Shown here piece after piece: positions 1-5,676 of a stretch of DNA of 9,471 nucleotides. The position numbers and the translations under genes are program-made. The stretch is from contig PMYY01000154.1 of assembly GCA_003170655.1 (NCBI GenBank), positions 1 to 9,471 on the forward strand, read 5' to 3'. Source of the DNA: Nitrospiraceae bacterium (GTDB lineage: Bacteria; Nitrospirota; Thermodesulfovibrionia; Thermodesulfovibrionales; Dissulfurispiraceae). The notes beneath the pieces were generated by a model. It saw only the letters and a program-made list of their open reading frames with translations, had not been told where the DNA came from and ran no database searches. Within the stretch, counting starts at the first letter, position 1. The number at the start of each line of letters is the position of its first letter.

Positions 1-29
1 TGCGCGTACCCTTTCGGACACTTGACATG

Positions 30-49
30 CTCGGGATTTCAATCCCGAG
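30..49. repeat. Small inverted repeat downstream of the PHP gene
   Basis: CTCGGGAT and ATCCCGAG form an 8-bp perfect stem around a 4-base loop. It lies about 95 bases beyond the stop codon of the PHP gene. Neither strand has a run of T after the stem, so it is at best a weak terminator or transcript end. Apart from this repeat I see no gene or other signal in positions 1-144. Confidence 0.4.
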
Positions 50-144
50 TGTTTGACGGCATGATTTTGGAATACATTCTAAAATATACAACAACATGCC
101 TTGCCGGTTCCATTCCCGCCATGAGGTGTCCCCTCCGGTAACCG

Positions 145-777
145 TCAATCCGGAAACGACACCCTGCTTATCCTCCTAGTATCCACCCCCCGGTAATTAC
201 CTGACTTCAGCAGATCGACAAAGTTGTCACGAGTCACTGTTTCGGCAAACGCAGTGTAGCACAATCCGACCGAACTGTATTCATGGGCATCCGAGCCACC
301 AGTAAACGGCAGGCCCAACTCCCCAGCAGCCTCGACAGCCCTGACATTGAAGGCATGCAGATTGCAGCCGTTATAACCCTCTAGGGCGCATATGCCTTTC
401 ATCGTCTTCACTGCATCGCCAAGGCTGTTGATTCCCCTGTACGGATGAGACGGAATAACGACTCCCCCCTGACGATTCACAATCTGCACAACTTCGATCA
501 TGGGCAGATATGCCGAAAGAATCCTGTCCGTATTAACTCCAAAGACGAGGCAATGCCCATCCGAGGCAGAGACCTCTACTCCGCGCAATACCAGGATATC
601 GTTCCTGTACCGTTCGGCCAGAACCTCTGCAGTTTCTGAAGCGTCATAGTAGTAATGCTCCGTAAACGCGATCCCGTGAAGTCCTATCTTTATCGCTTGA
701 AGAACTAATTCCTCGGGAGCCGCATCAGAATCGCCGCTTGCGAGCGAGTGTATGTGAAGGTCGACATTGAATTCCAT
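145..777 (-). CDS. PHP-domain metal-dependent phosphoesterase
   Basis: Predicted cytosolic phosphoesterase of the PHP superfamily, about 210 residues, which is the usual length of stand-alone PHP proteins. From the ATG at 777 the metal-site motifs appear in the family order: DLHIHS (6-11), TEH (39-41), GVEVS (67-71), DGH (73-75), PSHPYR (109-114) and GSDAH (161-165). These His, Asp and Glu residues would hold two or three metal ions. The substrate is unknown; relatives hydrolyse small phosphate esters, nucleotides or histidinol phosphate. The start is uncertain. In-frame ATGs lie at 795, 786 and 777. I chose 777 because it has a short GGAG just upstream and sits at the usual distance from DLHIHS, but none has a convincing ribosome binding site. 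The gene is divergent from ribBA and not obviously linked to it. Confidence 0.85.
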   Translation of the reverse strand: MEFNVDLHIHSLASGDSDAAPEELVLQAIKIGLHGIAFTEHYYYDASETAEVLAERYRNDILVLRGVEVSASDGHCLVFGVNTDRILSAYLPMIEVVQIVNRQGGVVIPSHPYRGINSLGDAVKTMKGICALEGYNGCNLHAFNVRAVEAAGELGLPFTGGSDAHEYSSVGLCYTAFAETVTRDNFVDLLKSGNYRGVDTRRISRVSFPD

Positions 778-855
778 TATCTCCATAATACACATCCGGC
801 CGTGGATTCAGTCAACCTTGATGAGCGGCTTTAATGGAAAGTCTTTTTTTGTTTC

Positions 856-864
856 TGCTATACT
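856..864 (+). promoter_or_regulatory. Extended -10 promoter candidate for ribBA
   Basis: TGC followed by TATACT makes a good extended -10 element (TGn plus five of six consensus bases) about 105 bases before the ribBA start. The matching -35 region is only a T-rich stretch (843-850), which is tolerated when an extended -10 is present. Transcription would start near 871, inside the CACTAGT repeat. The roughly 100-base leader shows none of the conserved blocks of an FMN riboswitch. Confidence 0.4.
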
Positions 865-866
865 TA

Positions 867-885
867 CACTAGTTTTGGCACTAGT
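867..885 (+). repeat. Paired CACTAGT direct repeats at the ribBA promoter
   Basis: CACTAGT occurs at 867-873 and again at 879-885, with starts 12 bases apart. Each copy contains the palindrome ACTAGT. The pair sits just downstream of the extended -10 element and over the expected transcription start, the right place for an operator. Spacing of about one helical turn would put both copies on nearly the same face of the DNA. No regulator gene is visible in the window. Confidence 0.3.
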
Positions 886-969
886 CTAGCTGTATCAACA
901 AGCGCTTATCCACCTTTTGATTGGCTGCCTATTGCCGATTCGGGCATTCATTATAATGGAGGGACTATC

Positions 970-2184
970 ATGGACAGATATAAATTGAATACGATAGAAG
1001 AGTCACTGGAGGACATTGCCGCAGGCAAGATGGTCATCCTTGTGGACGATGAAGACAGGGAAAACGAGGGCGACCTCTGCATGGCAGCCGAAAAGGTGAC
1101 CGCCGAGGCGATCAATTTCATGGCGAAGTACGGCAGGGGGCTAGTCTGCCTTTCCCTTACCCCCCAACGGGTCCAAGAGCTCAATCTGCCCATGATGACG
1201 GATGACAATACCTCATCCTTCGGCACCGCCTTCACTGTGTCGATCGAGGCGAAGAAAGGCGTCACTACTGGCATCTCGGCCCATGACAGGGCGGTTACGA
1301 TCCTTACCGCAATCAATCCGAAATCCAAACCCGAGGATATAGCACGTCCCGGGCATATCTTTCCGCTCAGGGCCAAGCCGGGAGGCGTATTGCAGAGGGC
1401 GGGCCAGACTGAGGGGTCGGTCGATCTCTCCAGGCTCGCAGGGTTGCATCCCTCCGGCGTGATCTGCGAGATTATGAACGACGACGGCACCATGGCTCGG
1501 ATGCCGCAGCTGCTCGAGTTCGCAAAGCTTCATTCATTGAAGGTCATCGCAATCAAGCACCTCATTCAATACCGGATGAGGACCGAGAGCTTTGTGAAGA
1601 GGGTCGCCACTGTAAATATGCCGACGAAGTACGGCGGCGATTTTACCGCCATTGCATACTCGAATATGGTCGACCAGAATGTCCACATCGCTCTTGTGAA
1701 AGGCGACATAACGCCGGAAGACAAGGTACTCGTCAGGGTCCATTCAGAGTGCCTGACCGGAGATGTCTTCGGCTCCAGGAGATGCGACTGCGGAGATCAA
1801 CTCCATAAGGCGATGGAGATGATTCAGAAGGAAGGCAGGGGAGTTATCCTTTATATGCGACAGGAAGGAAGGGGCATCGGCCTTCCCAATAAGCTCAAGG
1901 CATACGAGCTTCAGGACAAGGGCCTCGACACCGTTGAGGCCAATCTGCAGCTCGGCTTCAAGGCTGACCTCAGGGACTATGGTATTGGCGCCCAGATACT
2001 GGTCGATCTCGGGATCAGGAAGATGAGGATCATAACGAACAACCCCAAGAAGATCGTAGGCCTTGAAGGCTATGGATTAAAGATCGTAGAGAGGGTCTCC
2101 ATAGAGACTAAACCCCACGAGGAAAACATACTCTACCTGAAGACCAAAAAGAAAAAAATGGGGCACCTGCTGGAGAACGTTTAG
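970..2184 (+). CDS. ribBA: Bifunctional 3,4-dihydroxy-2-butanone 4-phosphate synthase / GTP cyclohydrolase II
   Basis: Cytosolic enzyme supplying both precursors of riboflavin. The RibB half makes 3,4-dihydroxy-2-butanone 4-phosphate from ribulose 5-phosphate; the RibA half opens GTP. The 404 residues match the usual fused enzyme. RibB (about 1-200) shows DDEDRENEGD (26-35), TGISAHDRA (100-108), RPGHIFPL (126-133) and the HPSGV histidine (160). RibA (about 205-400) shows HSECLTGDVFGSRRCDCG (258-275) with the zinc ligands Cys261, Cys272 and Cys274, then RQEGRGIGL (297-305) and ITNNPKK (355-361). Both halves look active. GGAGGG at 958-963 is six bases before the ATG and fixes the start. The gene stands alone, with no ribD, ribE or ribH beside it. 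A perfect palindrome lies 14 bases past its stop codon and probably ends the transcript. Confidence 0.97.
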   Translation: MDRYKLNTIEESLEDIAAGKMVILVDDEDRENEGDLCMAAEKVTAEAINFMAKYGRGLVCLSLTPQRVQELNLPMMTDDNTSSFGTAFTVSIEAKKGVTTGISAHDRAVTILTAINPKSKPEDIARPGHIFPLRAKPGGVLQRAGQTEGSVDLSRLAGLHPSGVICEIMNDDGTMARMPQLLEFAKLHSLKVIAIKHLIQYRMRTESFVKRVATVNMPTKYGGDFTAIAYSNMVDQNVHIALVKGDITPEDKVLVRVHSECLTGDVFGSRRCDCGDQLHKAMEMIQKEGRGVILYMRQEGRGIGLPNKLKAYELQDKGLDTVEANLQLGFKADLRDYGIGAQILVDLGIRKMRIITNNPKKIVGLEGYGLKIVERVSIETKPHEENILYLKTKKKKMGHLLENV

Positions 2185-2197
2185 GCCGAAATGGTTT

Positions 2198-2229
2198 ATG
2201 CAGAGGCGGTTTGCAAACCGCCTCTGCAT
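2198..2229. terminator. Perfect 32-bp palindrome, likely bidirectional terminator
   Basis: ATGCAGAGGCGGTTTG is followed directly by its exact reverse complement. As RNA this folds into a 14-bp stem with a 4-base loop on either strand. It fills the gap between the convergent ribBA (ends 2184) and glutaredoxin-like gene (ends 2234). Only a weak T-rich stretch (CTTACTATT) follows on the plus strand and no T-run on the minus strand, so it is not a textbook intrinsic terminator. Confidence 0.55.
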
Positions 2230-2233
2230 CTTA

Positions 2234-2481
2234 CTATTCCGTGTTCGCTTCGAGCCTTTCGAGTAGCTGTTTCTTTTTGATGCGGCTATGAAGGGTGGTG
2301 TTGTCCCTGAATTCGAAAACCGGAATGTCGAACCGGTAGAGCGCGTAGAGGCAATCACTCGATGAGATGTCGACCTTCTCGACTCTCAGGTCATACTTTT
2401 CGGCAAGACCGTTAAGCATCTCTTATCAGGGGTATCGCAGAGCCAACAACTTTCCTTGTAATAAAATTTCAGTTTGACCAT
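2234..2481 (-). pseudogene. Glutaredoxin-like (DUF836-type) thiol protein, frameshifted
   Basis: Small thioredoxin-fold protein split by one missing base. From ATG at 2481 the first frame reads a beta strand and then ESCWLCD, a CxxC redox motif at residues 12-15, up to about residue 20. The rest continues one frame back, from codon GAG at 2422-2420 through MLNGLAEKYD, a VDISSSD strand, the cis-proline-like RFDIPVFEF segment and a C-terminal helix. Restoring one base (AAGAG to AAGGAG on the coding strand, about 2422) gives a smooth 82-residue protein, the normal family length. As sequenced, translation from 2481 ends at TGA 2388-2386 after 31 residues, and the remaining 61-codon ORF (2419-2234) lacks the redox motif. 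No slippery heptamer is present, so programmed frameshifting is unlikely. It may be a recent pseudogene or a sequence error. Confidence 0.75.
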
Positions 2482-2524
2482 TCAGCAAAGCTTTGGATAA
2501 TTTCGTCAGGTTGTTGCAGTTGAG

Positions 2525-2598
2525 TGCGCCTGAGAGGATTCGAACCTCCGGCCCTCAGCTCCGGAGGCTGATGCTCTAATCCACTGAGCTACAGGCGC
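2525..2598 (-). tRNA. tRNA-Arg (anticodon CCG)
   Basis: The minus strand folds into a full cloverleaf: acceptor GCGCCTG with CAGGCGC (seven pairs), D stem GCTC/GAGC, anticodon stem TCAGC/GCTGA around the loop CTCCGGA, and T stem GGAGG/CCTCT around TTCGAAT. The middle of the anticodon loop is CCG, which reads CGG (arginine). The discriminator base is A and the CCA end is not encoded. It is a single gene, not part of a tRNA cluster. A TAGAAT box lies nine bases upstream. Confidence 0.95.
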
Positions 2599-2607
2599 GA
2601 CACAACT

Positions 2608-2613
2608 ATTCTA
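2608..2613 (-). promoter_or_regulatory. -10 box of the tRNA-Arg gene
   Basis: TAGAAT on the minus strand (five of six consensus bases) ends nine bases before the first tRNA base, where a tRNA promoter is expected. I could not identify a convincing -35 hexamer 16-18 bases upstream. Confidence 0.4.
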
Positions 2614-2749
2614 CCATATCGAACACCGAAATCTAAAAGAGTCTCGTCATCACCTGCTCCTGTCTTTAATAATGCTCCAGTATCTCTTACAATTTAGATG
2701 AGAGCCGAAGAACTCTTCATTCACAACATTGAATCGAAAGGAGGCCTAT

Positions 2750-3319
2750 ATGAAAAAATCCCTTGGAGCCAAGACATTGGGTTATCCGACGCCGGTTTGG
2801 ATTATCGGAACTTATGATGCAGGTGGGAAGCCAAATATCATGACCGCAGCATGGGGCGGGATCTGCTGTTCGATGCCTCCATGCGTCACTGTTTCGCTTC
2901 ACAAGGCGACCTACACATTCGACTCTATCATTCATCGCAATGCGTACACTATAAGCATCCCATCGGAGGCACAAGTCAGGGAAGCGGACTACGTTGGGCT
3001 TGTGTCCGGGAGAAAGGCCGACAAGTTTACGATGGCCAAGCTCACCCCCGCGCGCAGCGAAGTTGTGGATGCATCCTATGTCGCCGAATTCCCGGTGGTC
3101 ATCGAGTGCAGACTGGTCCATACCTTCGAGCTCGGACTGCATACCCAGTTCATAGGGGAGGTTGTGGACGTGAAGGCAGAAGATTCTATACTGGGCGAAA
3201 AGGGTATGCCCAATATCCTGAAGCTGAAGCCGCTGATCTTCGATCCAGGCACCACCGGTTATTACGGAATTGGAAGATTTGTCGGGAAGGCGTTTTCGAT
3301 CGGCAAAGAAATTGGCTAG
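2750..3319 (+). CDS. Flavin reductase family protein (flavoredoxin-like)
   Basis: A 189-residue FMN-binding split-barrel protein of the flavin reductase-like family, which includes Desulfovibrio flavoredoxin. Such proteins bind FMN and pass electrons between NAD(P)H, ferredoxin or other partners and small acceptors. The family pattern is visible: an N-terminal strand with PTPVWIIGTYDAGGKPNIMTAAW (14-36, binding the flavin phosphate), then PPCVTVSLHKATYTFDSI (43-60), SIPSEAQVREADYVGLVSGRKADKF (69-93) and a C-terminal GTTGYYGIG (168-176). AAAGGAGG ends five bases before the ATG at 2750 and sets this start; an in-frame TTG at 2729 has no comparable signal. The cytosolic partner cannot be told from the sequence. 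Its TAG stop overlaps the stop of the convergent nifS-like gene within CTAG 3316-3319. Confidence 0.88.
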   Translation: MKKSLGAKTLGYPTPVWIIGTYDAGGKPNIMTAAWGGICCSMPPCVTVSLHKATYTFDSIIHRNAYTISIPSEAQVREADYVGLVSGRKADKFTMAKLTPARSEVVDASYVAEFPVVIECRLVHTFELGLHTQFIGEVVDVKAEDSILGEKGMPNILKLKPLIFDPGTTGYYGIGRFVGKAFSIGKEIG

Positions 3320-4464
3320 GTCTTAATTCCCCTTATTCTTTGCACCGCATCGGAAATGACGGCCACAGCCATATCCACTTCGCTGTGAGTCGTCATTCTT
3401 CCGGTTGTGAGCCTCAGCGCCCCGCGCGCCCATTCCTCGGGGACCTTCATTGCCTTGAGAACGGAGGATATCCTGATCTCGCCGGAATGGCAGGCCGCGC
3501 CTGCCGCTGCAGCTACTCTGTCTTGGATAGTCGGGAGGAAAGTATGGGATTCAATTCCCAATATGCTGACATTCAATGTGTTTGGAAGGCGCAACTCCGG
3601 ATGTCCGTTCAGTCTGACATCTTTCACCTTTTCACGGATGCCGTCATAGAGCCAGTCCCTTGATTCACGCATGACCCGAATGTTTCTTTCCATGTTGCGG
3701 CACGCAATCTCAGAGGCCTTGCCGAGTCCGACGATCTCCAGGACATTTTCGGTACCTGCCCTCTTTCCGTTTTCCTGCCCTGCCCCGTGCATGAACCTGT
3801 CAGGTTCGATGCCCTTTCGGATATAAAGAACACCTATGCCTTTCGGCGCGTATAGTTTATGTCCTGCGATGGAAAGCAGATCGACACCAAGGGTGACGAC
3901 ATCTACGGATATCTTTCCTGCCGACTGAGCAGCGTCTGTATGCAGCATGATACCTTTCCGTCTTGCGATCTTCGATATCTCTTCAATGGGCTGGATAGTG
4001 CCGACTTCGTTGTTCGCATGCATTACGGTTATCAGTATAGTGTTCGGCTTGATAGCCTTCTCCACATCAGCCGCATCCAAAAGCCCGCATTCGTCGACAG
4101 GAAGATAAGTTGTCTCGACACCGTATAACTCGAGATATTTGCAGACCGCGGTGACTGCGGGATGCTCGATCTGCGTGGTTATGATGTGATTGCCCTTGTC
4201 ACGATATGCCGAAGCAATGCCCCTTATCGCATGATTGTTAGATTCGGTTCCACCGCTCGTGAAGATTATCTCTTCAGGCCCACACCCGAGCAACGTTGCA
4301 ACCTGAGAGCGTGCTGTTTCAATAGCCTTTCTTGTCTTCAGTCCGTAATAATGAGAGCTGGAAGGGTTCCCGAAATGTTCTTCGAGATATGGCCTCATGG
4401 CCTCAATCACTTCAGGATCATGCGGCGTTGTCGCGTTGCAATCGAGATAGATTGGTTTTGTCAT
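3316..4464 (-). CDS. PLP-dependent cysteine desulfurase / selenocysteine lyase-like protein (NifS family)
   Basis: Class V aminotransferase-fold enzyme of 382 residues that takes sulfur or selenium from cysteine or selenocysteine onto its own cysteine. Visible features: YLDCNATTP (6-14), TSGGTESNNHAI (69-80), IEHPAV (99-104), HTDAAQSAGK (175-184), the PLP lysine in AGHK (Lys203), and the catalytic loop AGAACHSGE (Cys325). The ending GALRLTTGRMTT is typical of the family. The residues after the catalytic Cys (CHS) recall mammalian selenocysteine lyase (AACHS) more than IscS (SACTS), so either substrate is possible. ATG at 4464 is preceded by AGGAGG; an upstream in-frame start at 4497 would overlap the dsrH-like gene and is less likely. 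It is the last gene of the dsrE-dsrF-dsrH operon, only 19 bases after dsrH, which suggests it charges those carriers. There is no iscU, iscR or nifU beside it. Confidence 0.92.
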   Translation of the reverse strand: MTKPIYLDCNATTPHDPEVIEAMRPYLEEHFGNPSSSHYYGLKTRKAIETARSQVATLLGCGPEEIIFTSGGTESNNHAIRGIASAYRDKGNHIITTQIEHPAVTAVCKYLELYGVETTYLPVDECGLLDAADVEKAIKPNTILITVMHANNEVGTIQPIEEISKIARRKGIMLHTDAAQSAGKISVDVVTLGVDLLSIAGHKLYAPKGIGVLYIRKGIEPDRFMHGAGQENGKRAGTENVLEIVGLGKASEIACRNMERNIRVMRESRDWLYDGIREKVKDVRLNGHPELRLPNTLNVSILGIESHTFLPTIQDRVAAAAGAACHSGEIRISSVLKAMKVPEEWARGALRLTTGRMTTHSEVDMAVAVISDAVQRIRGIKT

Positions 4465-4483
4465 CTGCACCTCGTCCTCCTGT

Positions 4484-4765
4484 TCACAGCATCCCAAGTA
4501 CCTTGTCGCTTCCGACCATTAAATCGACGAGGATATCGTAATCGATCTTTTCCATATCCTTCCTGATATCACCATCGCTGAAACCCCTGAGCAAAAGGTC
4601 CTCATAGAGGACATACACCTTGCCGTCAAAATTATTGAGCTCTGCGTAACGGGCGAAATATACACCGTTTTGTATCAGCACGAGATCCGCTGCCATATCG
4701 CGTGCGAGTCGAACCCCTCTCTTGCCTTCCGGCGTATCAATACCATTTTTGACGATCACCAGCAT
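4484..4765 (-). CDS. dsrH: DsrH/TusB-like sulfur relay subunit
   Basis: A 93-residue protein of the DsrH/TusB family, normally about 95 residues and one of three subunits of the DsrE2F2H2 / TusB2C2D2 hexamer that carries persulfide sulfur. Segments matching E. coli TusB, as I recall it, are ADLVLIQNGVYFA (26-38), KVYVLYEDLLLRGFSD (49-64) and IDYDILVDLMVGSDKV (74-89). It contains no cysteine at all, so the reactive Cys that A. vinosum DsrH carries is missing here and this subunit may be structural, as TusB is thought to be. CGGAGGAAG lies just before the ATG, 12 bases after the stop of the dsrF-like gene. The family is clear; a role in tRNA thiolation versus sulfur (or selenium) trafficking cannot be decided from the sequence. 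Confidence 0.85.
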   Translation of the reverse strand: MLVIVKNGIDTPEGKRGVRLARDMAADLVLIQNGVYFARYAELNNFDGKVYVLYEDLLLRGFSDGDIRKDMEKIDYDILVDLMVGSDKVLGML

Positions 4766-4777
4766 ACGCTTCCTCCG

Positions 4778-5131
4778 TCAGAAGATCATTATTGTGTCGG
4801 TCGCTTTAATAAGTGCCGCGATCTCTGACCTGTCTACTAATTTCACTCCATCTACCAGGTCGTGCTGTTCCAAACCGGCCTCCATAGCGGATTTCCTGTC
4901 GACAGAGACGACGACGTCCATATCGATGCAATCCCCTATGCCTTCTCCTATGTTCACAAAGCCGGTTGAAGCTGTATCCTGTCTTCTTATTGCCGCATTG
5001 ACGCCGCCGTCCACAAGGAGGAGATGCACCTCCATCTCTTCGGTCGCCCCTCCAAGGGCATGGCGTATTGCTTCAGCTGCGTCGGTGGTGCCGTAGGGTT
5101 CTTTACGCAGGATAATGCTTATGCTCCCCAT
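4778..5131 (-). CDS. dsrF: DsrF/TusC-like sulfur relay subunit
   Basis: A 117-residue protein of the DsrE/F-like fold, the length of DsrF/TusC. It starts with a beta strand and EPYGTTDAAEAIRHAL (11-26), matching the P-x-GT-helix pattern of TusC. It continues with VHLLLVDGGV (35-44), a central VVVSVDRKSAMEAGLE (73-88), and ends with the strand ATDTIMIF (110-117), equivalent to the closing strand of TusC. Where many DsrF/TusC proteins carry VC in the central strand this one has VSVD, so it probably does not itself carry sulfur; its only Cys is at about residue 68. TAGGAGG, whose first three bases are the stop codon of the dsrE-like reading frame, precedes the ATG by seven bases, so translation of the two genes is probably coupled. 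Confidence 0.85.
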   Translation of the reverse strand: MGSISIILRKEPYGTTDAAEAIRHALGGATEEMEVHLLLVDGGVNAAIRRQDTASTGFVNIGEGIGDCIDMDVVVSVDRKSAMEAGLEQHDLVDGVKLVDRSEIAALIKATDTIMIF

Positions 5132-5139
5132 GAATCCTC

Positions 5140-5484
5140 CTAGCTGCCAAAATTAAGAAAAATCGGGACCGTCTTAATTGTGAGATAGAGCCCCTTTAAA
5201 GAGTCCATCTCTCCGTCCTCGATAGAGTCCTCAGCCGCAAGACCGCGGGTCTGCATACAGCCTGTTCATATATCGACCTTAAGGCCTCGTTCAACCAGGC
5301 CTTCAAGCGCTGCCAATGCGCGAGGTGCCTGACCCTTGATGATAGAAAAGACCCCGTCGCCGGAGGCTATCAGCCTGACCCTGTGGCCTTTTTTCAAAGC
5401 TGCGTCGGCAAGCCTGATGATGGTATGAGTGTTTTCAGAGCTGTACGGCGTAGTTGTGATAAACATGACGATTTCCCCGCTCAT
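5140..5484 (-). CDS. dsrE: DsrE/TusD-like sulfur carrier with in-frame UGA (probable selenoprotein)
   Basis: Probable selenocysteine-containing DsrE-family protein of 114 residues. Residues 1-72 show the fold: strand EIVMFITTTPYSSENTH (4-20), helix, strand HRVRLIASGDGVF (34-46), helix, strand LKVDI (68-72). Codon 73 is TGA (5268-5266). The same frame then runs 41 codons, starting TGCMQTRGL, through an acidic EDSIEDGEMDSL segment and a closing TVPIFLNFG strand to TAG 5142-5140. Aligning on the conserved R-G (80-81), codon 73 falls exactly on the catalytic sulfur-binding Cys78 of E. coli TusD (C-x6-RRG). Reading UGA as selenocysteine yields a U-x-x-C pair (73, 76). GGAAGGAGG precedes the ATG. 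Stopping at the TGA would give a protein lacking its active site and last strand. DsrE-like selenoproteins have been reported before. Alternatives are a nonsense mutation or a read error. The selA/B/C/D genes are not in this window. Confidence 0.82.
5232..5264 (-). promoter_or_regulatory. Candidate bacterial SECIS hairpin for the dsrE-like gene
   Basis: In the mRNA the region just after the UGA folds into a hairpin. The top stem is AGACC (5252-5248) paired with GGUCU (5244-5240) around the loop CGC (5247-5245). After a single bulged U (5239) the stem goes on with C-G, G-C and U-G pairs, and CAG (5264-5262) can pair with CUG (5234-5232). The loop begins 18 nt after the UGA and has G as its second base. 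Both fit the published general bacterial SECIS rules (loop 16-37 nt from UGA, G in the first two loop bases). The loop is short and lacks the GGU of E. coli fdhF, so SelB binding is inferred. Confidence 0.55.
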
Positions 5485-5540
5485 CGCGGCCTCCTTCCAG
5501 CCCTTAGTTGAGTGGTGCGGATCGCAAGCGTACTGCTTCT

Positions 5541-5569
5541 ATTTTACCCTGAAACCATAAAATATTCAG
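5541..5569 (-). promoter_or_regulatory. Candidate promoter of the dsrE-dsrF-dsrH-nifS operon
   Basis: On the minus strand CTGAAT (5569-5564) and TAAAAT (5546-5541) are separated by 17 bases, resembling -35 (three of six) and -10 (five of six) hexamers. Transcription would start near 5535, leaving a leader of about 50 bases before the dsrE-like ATG. No other intergenic gap in the operon is longer than 19 bases, so one transcript probably carries all four genes. Confidence 0.35.
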
Positions 5570-5602
5570 TGGTAGCGGTAAAGTAGCATCCGATCAAAAT
5601 CG

Positions 5603-5629
5603 CTGTTACACTTCTTATATTGGTAGAAT
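5603..5629 (+). promoter_or_regulatory. Weak promoter candidate for the molybdenum hydroxylase operon
   Basis: TAGAAT at 5624-5629 resembles a -10 box and lies about 48 bases before the iorA-type ATG. The best -35-like hexamer is CTGTTA at 5603-5608, at a short spacing of 15 bases. The rest of the 190-base divergent region (5485-5676) is A+T-rich and may hold operators shared with the dsr operon, but I found no clear inverted repeat and no convincing sigma-54 site. Confidence 0.2.
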
Positions 5630-5676
5630 TTACTTAATAAACAGTAATTACTCATAGGAATCAAAAGGAGGCATTC

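Noticed and set aside
22..80. TTGACA/TTGACG boxes near the left edge
   Set aside because: No -10 box at 16-18 bases and no gene downstream on the plus strand.
785..815. TTGACT and TATTAT on the minus strand before the PHP gene
   Set aside because: The 19-base spacer is long and transcription would start at about the ATG itself. It could be a leaderless promoter but is too weak to list.
952..957. Perfect TATAAT just before ribBA
   Set aside because: It abuts the ribosome binding site, so a transcript from it would lose its Shine-Dalgarno, and there is no -35 at proper spacing.
951..1493. Long antisense ORF opposite ribBA (180 codons)
   Set aside because: It lies wholly against the RibB half of a certain gene, has no recognisable domain and arises from codon bias on the other strand.
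2415..2430. Programmed -1 frameshifting in the glutaredoxin-like gene
   Set aside because: No slippery heptamer of the X-XXY-YYZ type and no strong downstream structure were seen.
2851..3663. 270-codon plus-strand ORF across the flavin reductase and nifS-like ends
   Set aside because: It is out of frame with one clear gene and antisense to another; its sequence is rich in Arg, His and Cys without family motifs.
4460..4486. TGA ending the dsrH-like gene as a second selenocysteine codon
   Set aside because: Sequence beyond it carries the nifS ribosome binding site and start, and shows no TusB-like continuation; the protein is already full length.
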